DNA of 64,000 nt from VRUE01 sp963712595 (GCA_963712595.1 CAVQIM010000001.1:124001-188000); one strand, 5' to 3'; positions 7,852-16,241 are shown, counted from the first letter of the stretch. Notes: generated by a model from the letters alone, not told the origin. Numbers and translations: made by a program.

Positions 7852-7895
7852 CGATCCTCGAAAAAGTTAAGTGGAACCCCTGCCGGGATCGTCTC
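7781..7895. repeat. 115-bp nested inverted repeat over the rfbF start and moaD-like stop
   Basis: GAGACGATCCCGGCAGGGGT (7781-7800) is perfectly complementary to 7876-7895. Inside, ACTTTTTCG (7813-7821) pairs with CGAAAAAGT (7859-7867), and GCCGC/GCGGC (7824-7828/7835-7839) makes a short hairpin. The right outer arm covers the stop of the sulfur-carrier gene. The loop holds the rfbF ribosome binding site and start codon. The left arm codes for part of rfbF's non-conserved N-terminus. It could control rfbF translation, or be the footprint of an inserted miniature element that supplied a new start. Confidence 0.72.
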
Positions 7896-8166
7896 ATCCA
7901 CCTGCGACTGCCGGCAGGATCGTTACCTCGGCGCCGTCGTCGATCTGAGTCTGGAGACCCTCCTGGAAGCGGATGTCCTCGCCGCTGACGTAGACGTTGA
8001 CGAAGCGGCGCAGGTCGCCGTCCTGGGTAATCCGGTCGCGCAGGCCGTCGTGCGCCTCGAAGACGGCGTCGAGAACCTCGCCCACGGTGGAGCCGGCGAC
8101 CTCCAGCTCGGCCTCCCCCCCGGTCGCGGCGCGCAGCTGGGTCGGGATCTTCACGGTGACTGGCAT
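7894..8166 (-). CDS. MoaD/ThiS-family sulfur-carrier protein
   Basis: A 90-residue beta-grasp protein ending in ILPAVAGG; the terminal Gly-Gly is what gets adenylated and thiocarboxylated in this family. The N-terminus (VTVKIPTQLRAATGGEAELE) and the ~90-residue length resemble CysO and other amino-acid-pathway carriers. The ATG at 8166 overlaps the threonine synthase stop (ATGA), so the two proteins are probably made together. The operon sits behind a SAM-I riboswitch, so a role in sulfur transfer to an activated homoserine (homocysteine/methionine synthesis) is plausible. Molybdopterin synthesis is unlikely, since no moa genes are present. Confidence 0.85.
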   Translation of the reverse strand: MPVTVKIPTQLRAATGGEAELEVAGSTVGEVLDAVFEAHDGLRDRITQDGDLRRFVNVYVSGEDIRFQEGLQTQIDDGAEVTILPAVAGG

Positions 8167-9398
8167 CAGACGGCTACCTCCTGGCGGAACTCGGCCTCGA
8201 AGCTCTCGAGGTCGGGATCGATCTCGTGCATGCGGAACCTATCGCGAGTCGCGTCGAGGGTCTTCAGCCCCTCGCCCGTGATGTAGATGACGACGCGCTC
8301 GCCGGCGGCGATGTCGCCGCGCTCGGCCAGCTTGGCCAGGACGCCGATCGTGACCCCGCCGGCGGTCTCGGTGAATATCCCCGTCGTCTCGGCCAGCAGC
8401 CTGATCCCGTCGCGGATCTCCTCGTCGCTGACCGAGTCGATCGCGCCGTTGGTCTTGCGGGCGTGCTCGACCGCGTAGGGACCGTCGGCCGGGTCGCCGA
8501 TCGCCAGGCTCTTGGCGATCGTCTCCGGGCGCTGCGGCTTGCAGACGTCCCAACCTTCGGCGAAGGCGGTGGCGACCGGGCTGCATCCCTCGGCCTGCGC
8601 GCCGTTGAAGACGGGCTGGGTGCCCTCGATCAGCCCCAGGTCAAGCCATTCCTGGAAGCCGCGGCCGACCTTGGTGAAGAGCGAGCCCGAGGCGATCGGG
8701 CAGACGACCCGGTCGGGCAGCTCCCAGCCGAGCTGCTCGGCGGTCTCGTAGGCGAGGGTCTTCGAACCCTCGGCGTAGTAGGGACGGAGGTTGACGTTGA
8801 CGAAAGCCCAGGGGCGGGTTTCGGCCAGCTGAGTGCAGAGGCGGTTGACGTCGTCGTAGTTGCCGTTGACGCCGACCAGGTTGGTGCCGTAGATGCCGGT
8901 GGCGAGCAGCTTCTGCTCCTCGAGGTTTGCGGGGACGAAGACGTAGGACTGCAGGCCGGCGGCGGCGGCGTGGGCGGCGACCGCGTTGGCGAGGTTGCCG
9001 GTCGAGGCGCAGGCGACCGTCTCGAAGCCCAGCTCGCGCGCCTTCGCCACCGCCACCGCCACGACCCGGTCCTTGAAGGAGTGGGTCGGGTTGGCGGCGT
9101 CGTTCTTGATCCAGAGCTCGGCGTCGAGCCCGAGGCGCTCGGCCAGACGGTCGGCGCGCAGCAGCGGCGTCAGGCCCGGCTCGAGCGGGTCTCCCGGGCG
9201 CCCCTCGAAGGGAAGGAAGTCGGCGTAGCGCCAGATTCCCTGTGAGCCGGCCTGGATCCTGCGCTTGGCCTCGGCCGGGTCGAGGGAGGAGTGATCGTAG
9301 GTCACCTCCAACGGGCCGAAGCAGCGCTCACAGGCGAAATGGGCGCCCAGGTCGTAGCTCGCCCCGCACTCCTTGCACTTCAGACTCTCGATTGCCAT
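8166..9398 (-). CDS. thrC: threonine synthase-like PLP enzyme
   Basis: A 410-residue fold-type II PLP enzyme. It opens with a zinc-ribbon-like segment, CKECG...CERCFG (about residues 7-27), as in many actinobacterial ThrC proteins. The PLP lysine is in NPTHSFKDRV, and CASTGNLANAVAAHAAAAG is the usual phosphate-region motif. Family function is conversion of O-phosphohomoserine to threonine. The start at 9398 gives MAIESLKCKEC; longer reading would enter the riboswitch. Being behind a SAM riboswitch and coupled to a sulfur-carrier gene is unusual for a threonine enzyme. A homocysteine-forming role on O-phosphohomoserine must be considered. Confidence 0.85.
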   Translation of the reverse strand: MAIESLKCKECGASYDLGAHFACERCFGPLEVTYDHSSLDPAEAKRRIQAGSQGIWRYADFLPFEGRPGDPLEPGLTPLLRADRLAERLGLDAELWIKNDAANPTHSFKDRVVAVAVAKARELGFETVACASTGNLANAVAAHAAAAGLQSYVFVPANLEEQKLLATGIYGTNLVGVNGNYDDVNRLCTQLAETRPWAFVNVNLRPYYAEGSKTLAYETAEQLGWELPDRVVCPIASGSLFTKVGRGFQEWLDLGLIEGTQPVFNGAQAEGCSPVATAFAEGWDVCKPQRPETIAKSLAIGDPADGPYAVEHARKTNGAIDSVSDEEIRDGIRLLAETTGIFTETAGGVTIGVLAKLAERGDIAAGERVVIYITGEGLKTLDATRDRFRMHEIDPDLESFEAEFRQEVAV

Positions 9399-9423
9399 CC
9401 GATCTCGCTTTCCGTCGCCAACG

Positions 9424-9453
9424 AAAAAACCTCCGCCTTTTGTGGGGCAGAGG
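9424..9453 (-). terminator. intrinsic terminator of the SAM riboswitch
   Basis: On the minus strand CCTCTGCC (9453-9446) pairs with GGCGGAGG (9437-9430) around a short loop and is followed directly by six T residues (9429-9424). It lies between the aptamer and the thrC start. GTCCGATCGGAC just upstream may take part in the competing structure. It is the expression platform for transcription attenuation when SAM is bound. Confidence 0.85.
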
Positions 9454-9469
9454 TCCGATCGGACTTTCC

Positions 9470-9586
9470 CCACATCTTCCAGGCCTTTCACATGACCTGC
9501 TGGAGTTGGCACCTCCCCTCGAACCGATGGTCCGAGGTGGTTGCCGGGGCTTCAATGGGCCAGTCCCTCCACCCCTCTTGATGTGG
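9470..9586 (-). ncRNA. SAM-I (S-box) riboswitch aptamer
   Basis: On the minus strand the P1 stem CCACATC (9586-9580) pairs with GATGTGG (9476-9470). Between them lie the S-box hallmarks: AAGAGGGGTGGAGGGACTGG, then CCCATTGAAGCCCCGGCAAC, then a P3 hairpin, and a 3' part ending GGAAGATG. All core consensus positions that I can recall for SAM-I are met. A terminator follows at 9424-9453, so high SAM should switch off the ThrC/sulfur-carrier operon. Confidence 0.95.
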
Positions 9587-9693
9587 CGCTATATGTGAGA
9601 AGGAACTCTACCAGGGGAGATCCCGTTCAGCCCAGGCTGGGTGCGGCGGCTAACCTTGTGCGGTCATGCCCGCCGAGCCGATGAGCCAGAACG

Positions 9694-10701
9694 ATGCCGA
9701 ACCTTCCGAAGCCAAGGCTGCGGCGAGGCGCGCGTCGCGCCGATCTGGCGACGGCGCCACCGCAGGCTGAGCCCCAGGCGCCCCGGGTCGAGCAGGTCGA
9801 CGCCGCCGGCCTGCGCTGGGTCAACATCGAACGCCCGGGGCTGCTCGAGCGCACCTGGCTCGAGGAGCACTTCGACTTCCACGCGCTCGATCTCGAGGAT
9901 GTGCTCTCGCGCAACCAGCGGCCCAAGATCGACGTCTACGACGAGTACCTCTTCATCGTCCTGCACTTCCCCGTCTTCGACCCCGCCGCCGGCCGGCTGG
10001 GAACCGGCGAGCTCGACCTCTTCGTCGGCCCCGGCTACGTGGTGACGATCCCGAACCAGCCGCTGCAGCCAGTCGAGTACCTGTTCGAGCGCTGCCGCGC
10101 CAAGGAGGAGCTGCGCGACCAGCTCTTCTCGCGCGGCTCGGGCTACCTGCTCTACAGACTGGTCGACGACAGCTTCGACTACTGCTTCCCGATGCTGCGC
10201 AAGATCGGCAACAAGCTCGATGCGCTCGAGGACGACATCTTCGAGGGGCGCTCGGAGGAGGTCGTGCGCGACATCTCCAACGTCAAGCAGGAGATCATCA
10301 ACTTCCGCAAGGTGATCCGCCCGCAGCGGCCGGTGCTGCGCGACCTGGAGAGGGTCAAGCAGCGCTACCTCGCCACCGACCTCGACCTCGAGATCTACTT
10401 CGACGACATCGTCGACGCCCACGAGCGGATCTGGGACATGCTGGAGAACTACAAGGAGGTGGTCGAGGCGCTGGCCGAGACCAACGAGTCGGTGATCTCG
10501 CACCGGGTCAACGACATCCTCCGCGTGCTCACCTCGATCAGCGTCATCGTCCTGCCGTTGACCCTGATCGCCAGCATCTGGGGCGCCAACGTGCACGTGC
10601 CCGGCGAGGGCGACACGACCGCCTTCTGGATCCTGCTGGGCGCGATGGTGACGATCCTCCTCGCGATGGTCGGCTACTTCCGTAATCGCGGCTGGCTCTG
10701 A
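9694..10701 (+). CDS. CorA-family divalent cation channel with a GAN motif
   Basis: A 335-residue CorA-type protein. A long acidic/helical cytoplasmic domain precedes two C-terminal membrane helices (about 285-305 and 312-330). The protein ends FRNRGWL, as CorA proteins do. The selectivity loop normally reads GMN after TM1; here it is SIWGANVHVPGEG, i.e. GAN. Family members move Mg2+, Co2+ or Zn2+, and the changed middle residue makes the transported ion uncertain. The first ~30 residues are basic/proline-rich. The start at 9694 is the only reasonable ATG in frame; the ribosome binding site is weak. It is divergent from the thrC operon. Confidence 0.85.
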   Translation: MPNLPKPRLRRGARRADLATAPPQAEPQAPRVEQVDAAGLRWVNIERPGLLERTWLEEHFDFHALDLEDVLSRNQRPKIDVYDEYLFIVLHFPVFDPAAGRLGTGELDLFVGPGYVVTIPNQPLQPVEYLFERCRAKEELRDQLFSRGSGYLLYRLVDDSFDYCFPMLRKIGNKLDALEDDIFEGRSEEVVRDISNVKQEIINFRKVIRPQRPVLRDLERVKQRYLATDLDLEIYFDDIVDAHERIWDMLENYKEVVEALAETNESVISHRVNDILRVLTSISVIVLPLTLIASIWGANVHVPGEGDTTAFWILLGAMVTILLAMVGYFRNRGWL

Positions 10702-10810
10702 TCGGGCGCCGCCTCCTCTGCTCACACACAGGCGCGCTCCTCACACCCGGCGATCTCGCGCCCGTGTTCCCGCGTCCGGGGGCGGCTTGGTCTTACATAG
10801 GATGCGATGC

Positions 10811-11299
10811 GTGGCAAATTTCCGCATCTGGGCGCCCTGGCGCCTCGCCTACGTGAAGGACGCGTCGAAGGACATAGAGGAGGAGTGCATCTTCTGCGCC
10901 AAGCCGGCGGCGGACGATGACGCGGCCAACCTGATCGTCCACCGGGGAGAGAGCTGCTTCGTGATCCTCAACCTCTTCCCCTATACGAACGGTCACCTGA
11001 TGGTGGCTCCCTACGAGCACATCGGGCGTCTCCAGGAACTGCCCGCCGCCACTGTCGCCGAGATGATGTCGCTGTCCCAGCGGGCGATGGGCCGACTCGA
11101 GGAGGTCTACAGCCCGCACGGCTACAACGTCGGCTTCAACCAGGGCCGCGTCGCCGGCGCCGGGGTCGAGCACCACATCCACCTGCACGTCGTTCCCCGC
11201 TGGGGCGGCGACACCAACTTCATGCCGGTGATCGCCGACACCAAGGTGATGCCGCAGACGCTGGAGCAGAGCTACGAGGCCTTGAAGGGGGCATTTTGA
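10811..11299 (+). CDS. HIT-family nucleotide hydrolase/phosphorylase
   Basis: A ~162-residue histidine-triad protein. The triad is GAGVEHHIHLHVVPRW near residue 120, and FRIWAPWRLAYV with the CIFC motif marks the Ap4A phosphorylase/HIT subgroup common in actinobacteria. Such proteins cleave dinucleoside polyphosphates or AMP conjugates. GTG at 10811 is preferred because AGGAT lies 7 bases upstream; ATG at 10802 would add three residues. The TGA stop overlaps the TTG start of the phosphomannomutase gene (TTGA), so these two and the following two genes form one operon. Confidence 0.87.
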   Translation: MANFRIWAPWRLAYVKDASKDIEEECIFCAKPAADDDAANLIVHRGESCFVILNLFPYTNGHLMVAPYEHIGRLQELPAATVAEMMSLSQRAMGRLEEVYSPHGYNVGFNQGRVAGAGVEHHIHLHVVPRWGGDTNFMPVIADTKVMPQTLEQSYEALKGAF

Positions 11300-12678
11300 G
11301 CGAGCAGCCGATCCTGGCGCCGCCGGGAATCTTCAAGGCGTACGACATCCGTGGCCTGTACGGCGAGGAGATGGACGAGACCACTGCGCACGCGATCGGG
11401 CGGGCCTTCGCCCGCGTGCTGGCGCGGCTGCGGGGCAAGCAGCCGGACGAGCTGCGGGTCGGCCTCGGTCGCGACATGCGCCTGACCGCGCCGGCGATGG
11501 CGGCGGAGCTGCGCGACGGCCTGATCTTCGAGGGCGCGACCGTGCTCGACGCCGGCATGGTCGCGACCGAGATGCTCTACCACCTGGTCGGCTCGCGCGA
11601 CCTCGACGGCGGCGCGATGGTCACCGCCTCGCACAACCCGAAGGCCTACACCGGCGTCAAGCTGGTCCGCGAGGGAGCCCTCGCACTCTCCGGCGACGCG
11701 GGGATCGGCGACGTGAAGCGCGAGATCGAAGCTGGGCTGGGCCATGCCCCCGGCGGCGGCTCGCTGGAGGAGGTCGACGTCTGGGACGAATACCGCGCCC
11801 ACGCCCTCTCCTTCATCGATCCCGCCAAGGTGGCGCCGATGAAGGTCGTAGTCGACGGCGGCAATGGCATGGCCGGGCCGATGGTCGGTCCGACACTGCA
11901 CGGTTTGGGACTCGACCTGGAGGAGATGTATTTCCAGCCCGACGGCGAGTTCCCCGACCACGAGCCGAACCCGCTGCTGCCCGAGAACCGGGCCCTGATC
12001 ATGGAGCGCGTGCGCGGCACGGGCGCCGACCTGGGGATCGCCTGGGACGGCGACGCCGACCGCTGCTTCTTCATCGACGCCAGCGGCGAGTTCTGCGACG
12101 GCGACTTCATCTGCGCCTTGCTGGCCCGCGCGGCATTGGCCAAGAACCCCGGCGCGACGATCCTCTACGACCCCCGCTCCAGCCGTGCGGTGCCCGACCT
12201 GGTCGCCGCCGAGGGAGGCCGCTCCGATCTCTCGCGCGTCGGCCACGCCTTCTTCAAGATCCGCATGCGCGAAGAGGGCGCGGTTTTCGGCGGCGAGGTC
12301 TCCGGCCATTACTACTTCCGCGACTTCTGGAACGCCGACTCGGGCACGATCCCGGCGCTGCTGATGCTGGAGCTGCTCTCGGTCGACGGGCGCTCGCTCT
12401 CGGAGCTGATGGCCGAGTTCCGCTCGCGCTACTTCATCTCCGGCGAGATCAACTCGGAGGTCGACGACCCAGAGGCGAAGATCGCCGAGATCACTGAGCG
12501 CTACGCCGACGGCAAGCAGGCGACGCTCGACGGGATCTCGGTCGACTACCCCGAGTGGCACTTCAACGTCCGGCCCTCGAACACCGAGCCGCTGCTGCGC
12601 CTCAACCTCGAGTCGCTGGTCTCGCGCGAGGACATGGAGGCCAAGCGCGACGAGGTCCTCGGGCTGATCCGGGCGTGA
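11296..12678 (+). CDS. manB: phosphomannomutase/phosphoglucomutase
   Basis: A 460-residue alpha-D-phosphohexomutase. The phosphoserine loop MVTASHNPKAYTGVKLV, the metal-binding loop WDGDADRCFFID and the sugar loop GGEVSGHYYFRDF are all present in order. The C-terminal phosphate-binding RPSNTEPLLRLN completes the four domains. It interconverts mannose- or glucose-6-phosphate and the 1-phosphate, feeding sugar-nucleotide synthesis for the glycan genes elsewhere in the window. The start is TTG at 11296, overlapping the HIT stop; GTG at 12675 of the next gene overlaps its own stop. Confidence 0.93.
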   Translation: MSEQPILAPPGIFKAYDIRGLYGEEMDETTAHAIGRAFARVLARLRGKQPDELRVGLGRDMRLTAPAMAAELRDGLIFEGATVLDAGMVATEMLYHLVGSRDLDGGAMVTASHNPKAYTGVKLVREGALALSGDAGIGDVKREIEAGLGHAPGGGSLEEVDVWDEYRAHALSFIDPAKVAPMKVVVDGGNGMAGPMVGPTLHGLGLDLEEMYFQPDGEFPDHEPNPLLPENRALIMERVRGTGADLGIAWDGDADRCFFIDASGEFCDGDFICALLARAALAKNPGATILYDPRSSRAVPDLVAAEGGRSDLSRVGHAFFKIRMREEGAVFGGEVSGHYYFRDFWNADSGTIPALLMLELLSVDGRSLSELMAEFRSRYFISGEINSEVDDPEAKIAEITERYADGKQATLDGISVDYPEWHFNVRPSNTEPLLRLNLESLVSREDMEAKRDEVLGLIRA

Positions 12679-13679
12679 CGCTGACGCCAGAGCAGGCGCT
12701 CGAGCAGGCGGCGCTGGCCGGAATCCACTGCCTGCGCATCCCCACGCCCTTCGCGGTCGGGCGGGTCAACTGCTACCTGATCGAGGACGAGCCGCTGACC
12801 CTGGTCGACACCGGGCCCAACTCGGGCAAGGCGCTGGACGAGCTGCAGTCCCAGCTGGCGGAGCGCGGCCACGCGATCGAAGACCTCGAGCTGCTGATCG
12901 TCACCCACCAGCACATCGACCACCTCGGGTTGGCCGAGATCGTGGTCCAGCGCTCCGGCGCTCAGGTCGCGGCGCTCGGCGTCGCCACCGAGCGGCTGGC
13001 CAACTTCGACGAGGACGCCGAGGCCGAGGACCGTTTTGCGGTCGAGCTGATGATCCGCAACGGCATCCCCGAGGAGGTGACCGTGGCGCTGCGCAGCGTC
13101 TCGCGCAGCTTTCGCGGCTGGGGTTCCCACGTAACGGTCACGAAACCCCTCGCCGACGGCGCGGAGATCGAGTTCGGCAGCCGCACCCTGCGGGCGATCC
13201 ACCGTCCCGGCCACAGTCCGTCGGACACCGTCTTCTGGGACGAGCAGCGAAGACTTCTGATCGCCGCCGACCACCTGATCGCCCATATCTCCTCCAATCC
13301 TTTGATCTCACGACCGCTCGACGGATCCGAGCAGCGCCCCCAGGCCCTCGTCACCTACATCGAGTCGATGCGCAAGACGCGCGAAATGCCGGCCGAGATC
13401 GTCCTCTCCGGCCACGGCGAGCCGATCACGGACCACGTCGCCCTGATCGACGACCGCATCGCCAAGCACGAGCGCCGCAAGGAGAAGATCTACAAGCTGA
13501 TCGCCGAGCGACCGCGAAGCGGCTACGAGATCGCCCAGGCGATCTGGGGGAACGTCGCCGTCACCCAGGCCTTCCTCACCCTCTCCGAGGTGATCGGCCA
13601 CGCCGACTTCCTCGTCAACGAGGGCCGTGTGCGCGAAGTCGACGACGGGGAGGTGATCCGCTATGAGGCGACCGGGTAG
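12675..13679 (+). CDS. metallo-beta-lactamase-fold hydrolase
   Basis: A 334-residue MBL-fold protein with zinc motif THQHIDHLG at about residues 76-84. Further metal-site elements are IHRPGHSPSD and LIAADHLIAH. The C-terminal ~70 residues (HERRKEKIYKLIAER onward) look like the winged-helix tail of glyoxalase II/LACTB2-like proteins. Substrate is unknown; thioester or nucleic acid are possibilities. GTG at 12675 overlaps the manB stop. The last 17 bases overlap the following diacylglycerol-kinase-like gene, so they are likely co-translated. Confidence 0.86.
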   Translation: MTLTPEQALEQAALAGIHCLRIPTPFAVGRVNCYLIEDEPLTLVDTGPNSGKALDELQSQLAERGHAIEDLELLIVTHQHIDHLGLAEIVVQRSGAQVAALGVATERLANFDEDAEAEDRFAVELMIRNGIPEEVTVALRSVSRSFRGWGSHVTVTKPLADGAEIEFGSRTLRAIHRPGHSPSDTVFWDEQRRLLIAADHLIAHISSNPLISRPLDGSEQRPQALVTYIESMRKTREMPAEIVLSGHGEPITDHVALIDDRIAKHERRKEKIYKLIAERPRSGYEIAQAIWGNVAVTQAFLTLSEVIGHADFLVNEGRVREVDDGEVIRYEATG

Positions 13680-14628
13680 GGCGCGCTCCGCCAAGAAGCG
13701 GATGCTGATCATCGTCAACCCGTACGCGACGACGGTCTCGGATCGGTTGAAGAATCTCGTCGTCTACGCGTTGCAGGGGCGCTTCGAGGTGGAAACGGTG
13801 GCGACGGAGGCGCAGAACCACGCGACCGAGATCGGGCGGGAGGTTCGCGACCATGGCTATGACGTGGTCGTCGCCTTCGGCGGCGACGGGACGCTGAACG
13901 AGGTGGTCAACGGGCTGGCGGGCACCGACGTGCCGGTCTCGGTGCTTCCGGGCGGCTCGACCAACGTGGTCTGTCGCACGCTAGGCATCCCCAACGACGT
14001 CGTCGACGCAACCGAGCACCTGCTGGCGCTGGTCGACGGCTGGGAACCGCGTCGCATCGACCTCGGCCTCGCCGACGACCGTCACTTCGTCTTCTCCTGC
14101 GGGGTTGGCATCGACGCCACCGTGGTCAAGCGCGTCGACGCCCATCCGAAGCTGAAGTCGCGGGCCGGGCCCTACTACTACAGCTGGGCAGCGATTTCGG
14201 CCTTCTATCGCTCCTACCTGCACAACCCCGTGAGGCTGCGGGTGCAGGCGGGCGGCGGGGAGGCCGAGGGCGTCACCGCGCTGGCCCAGAACTCCGATCC
14301 CTTCACCTACTTCGCCAGCCGTCCGGTGCGGGTCTGCGAGGGGGTCGAGATCGACGACGGAGCGCTCGCCATCGGCGTCCTGAGGCGAGCCACGCAGCGC
14401 GACATGCCGACCCTGATCACCCGGCTGTTCAGCGAAAACCGACCTGCCTGCCACCATCGCCAGATCGAGCAGTTGAGCGGCGTCACCGAGGCCCTCGTCA
14501 GCTCGATCTCGGAGACCAAGGACGGTGACACCCGTCCCTTCCCGGTCCAGGTCGACGGCGACTACATCGGCGAGAAGACCCGAGTGGGGCTTCGCGTCGC
14601 CCCCGGCGCCCTCACCATCGTCGCCTGA
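13663..14628 (+). CDS. diacylglycerol/sphingosine kinase-family lipid kinase
   Basis: A 321-residue DAGK-catalytic-domain protein. IIVNPYATT near the N-terminus and VVAFGGDGTLNEVVNGL (about residues 66-82) form the nucleotide-binding signature, followed by LPGGSTNVV. The second domain ends PFPVQVDGDYIG, typical of YegS/BmrU-like lipid kinases. It probably phosphorylates diacylglycerol or a related lipid at the membrane. The start at 13663 overlaps the previous gene. It is convergent with a glycosyltransferase gene 16 bases away; no clear terminator is visible between them. Confidence 0.88.
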   Translation: MRRPGRARSAKKRMLIIVNPYATTVSDRLKNLVVYALQGRFEVETVATEAQNHATEIGREVRDHGYDVVVAFGGDGTLNEVVNGLAGTDVPVSVLPGGSTNVVCRTLGIPNDVVDATEHLLALVDGWEPRRIDLGLADDRHFVFSCGVGIDATVVKRVDAHPKLKSRAGPYYYSWAAISAFYRSYLHNPVRLRVQAGGGEAEGVTALAQNSDPFTYFASRPVRVCEGVEIDDGALAIGVLRRATQRDMPTLITRLFSENRPACHHRQIEQLSGVTEALVSSISETKDGDTRPFPVQVDGDYIGEKTRVGLRVAPGALTIVA

Positions 14629-14644
14629 CCAGGAGGGGGCCCTC

Positions 14645-15562
14645 TTAGGGCGCCGAGCGGCGGCCGGAGACGCGGCCCCGGAGAACGGTTTCGAGGGCCG
14701 CCCAAGCCGCGCGCCTGCGCTCGCGTTCGTAGCGGCTGGGCAGCGAGTGGAGGATCAGGCGAAGGGCGTAGCGCAGCGCCAAGGCCCAGCGGTAGTCGGC
14801 GGCGACGCTGGGGAAGTGCTTGCGGGCAAACTGCATACGGGCGTAGGCCGCTCTGGCCACGAAGCGCGGGTCCCCACGGCGGATGCCCTCGTCGCGACGC
14901 ATCGTCATGCAGGGCAGGTAGGCGACGGCCCAACCGGCGCGTCTCAGCCTCATGCAGAGGTCTGCATCTTCGGCGAGGGGGAGGAAGCGCTCGTCGAACC
15001 AGCCGACCCGCTCCAGCGCCGCCCGCCTGATCACGGTGAAGCCCGCAACCCAGTCGCAGGCACGCGCGCGTTCGTACTGTCGGGGATCGAGCTCGCGCTC
15101 GCCGAAAACGGCCCTTGCGCCCGGGATCCGCTCGGCGCCCAGCGCTTCGGCCAGCATGTGCAGCGCCGAGGGGAAACGCCGCATGCTCGGCACCAGCGAC
15201 CCGTCGCTCCTAATCTGGCGAACACCGGCCAGCCCGACCTCCGGCCGGCTGTCCAGGGCAGCGATCAGGCCACCCAGGTTGCCCCGCCAAACCTCGAGGC
15301 CGGGCTCGAGGAAGAGCACATAGCGCGCGTCGGCGACCTCCAGCCCGCGGTTCTTGGCATGGGCCAGGCCGCGGCGGGGGCAGCCGATCGTGCGCACGCC
15401 GACAAAGCTGTCTTCGACGAACTGGGCTAAGCCGTTATCGCCGTCGTCGACGACGACAGCATCCAGGTCGATCTCCCCGGCGTGTTCGAGCAGGCTGGCC
15501 AGGGCGACACCGAGTTGGTCGCGGTCGGCATCGGCGATGGCGATCACGCAGAGGTCGTGCAT
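14645..15562 (-). CDS. glycosyltransferase family 2
   Basis: A 305-residue GT-A enzyme. DAVVVDDGDNGLA near residue 35 and GLAHAKNRGLEVADARYVLF mark the nucleotide-sugar site. FLEPGLEV replaces the usual DxD with a weaker acidic motif. WFDERFLPLAEDADLCMRLR is the standard family 2 acceptor/base region, similar to rhamnosyltransferases of the WbbL type. It has no membrane segments. It follows the acetyltransferase gene on the same strand, so both probably serve surface-glycan synthesis. The weakened DxD makes the donor uncertain. Confidence 0.83.
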   Translation of the reverse strand: MHDLCVIAIADADRDQLGVALASLLEHAGEIDLDAVVVDDGDNGLAQFVEDSFVGVRTIGCPRRGLAHAKNRGLEVADARYVLFLEPGLEVWRGNLGGLIAALDSRPEVGLAGVRQIRSDGSLVPSMRRFPSALHMLAEALGAERIPGARAVFGERELDPRQYERARACDWVAGFTVIRRAALERVGWFDERFLPLAEDADLCMRLRRAGWAVAYLPCMTMRRDEGIRRGDPRFVARAAYARMQFARKHFPSVAADYRWALALRYALRLILHSLPSRYERERRRAAWAALETVLRGRVSGRRSAP

Positions 15563-15604
15563 CGTCTGGCCCCCCGTCGAAACGCGTCGCCGGCGGGCCG
15601 GCGA

Positions 15605-16150
15605 CTAACCGTTCTCGCGGGGCAGCGGTCTCGCCGGATTCCCGACGACGGTCTCCCCCGCCGCCACATCCCTGGTCACCACCGCGCCGGCCCCGACTAT
15701 CGCGCCGCGACCGATCCGAACGCCGCCGAGGATCGTGGCTCCCGAGCCGATCGAGGCGCGCCGCTCGACCACGGTCACGAGCAGCTCCCAGTCGGACTCC
15801 GTCTGCAGCTCTCCGGAGCCGTCGGTGGCCCGCGGGCGCTTGTCGTTGACGAAGGTGACGCCATGGCCGACGAAGACCTCGTCCCCGATCTGGACGCCGT
15901 CGCAGATGAAGGTGTGGCTCTGGATCTTGCAGGCGGCGCCGATCTCGGCGCCCCGCTGGACCTCGACGAAGGTGCCGATCTGCGAGCGATCGCCGATCCG
16001 GCACCCGTACAAGTTGGTGAAGGAGCGAACGATCACGCCCTCGCCGAAGGCAACGTCGTCGATCTCGCGGTTGCCCGCGTCGTTCGCGGGCGATCCGTAT
16101 CCTGCAGGGGCCTCCGCCCGAACCCGCGTCTCGATAGTCGGGGAATCCAT
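15605..16150 (-). CDS. hexapeptide-repeat N-acetyltransferase, WlbB/WbpD-like
   Basis: A ~181-residue left-handed beta-helix acyltransferase (longer start at 16201 possible). Repeats such as GVIVRSFTNLYGCRIGDRSQ and IGAACKIQSHTFICDGVQIG are followed by VFVGHGVTFVNDKRPRA, which is characteristic of the UDP-2-acetamido-3-amino-glucuronate N-acetyltransferases WlbB/WbpD. It ends TVVGNPARPL. With the DegT aminotransferase at 16931 and the Gfo/Idh/MocA dehydrogenase at 60993 it would give most of a UDP-2,3-diacetamido-uronic acid pathway. It is divergent from the LuxR-type regulator. Confidence 0.82.
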   Translation of the reverse strand: MDSPTIETRVRAEAPAGYGSPANDAGNREIDDVAFGEGVIVRSFTNLYGCRIGDRSQIGTFVEVQRGAEIGAACKIQSHTFICDGVQIGDEVFVGHGVTFVNDKRPRATDGSGELQTESDWELLVTVVERRASIGSGATILGGVRIGRGAIVGAGAVVTRDVAAGETVVGNPARPLPRENG

Positions 16151-16241
16151 TTCCAGATCAACGGAGCGCGAGCCCGCCCTCTTCCGCGAAACCGTTCGCA
16201 AAAGCGCGCAAGCTTGCGGGGTCTCGCGGCGTTCTATCTAC

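Noticed and set aside
9666..9770. Short plus-strand frame (ATG at 9666) just ahead of and overlapping the corA-like gene
   Set aside because: It ends after 34 codons inside the CorA-like gene. It has no family features and no clear ribosome binding site.
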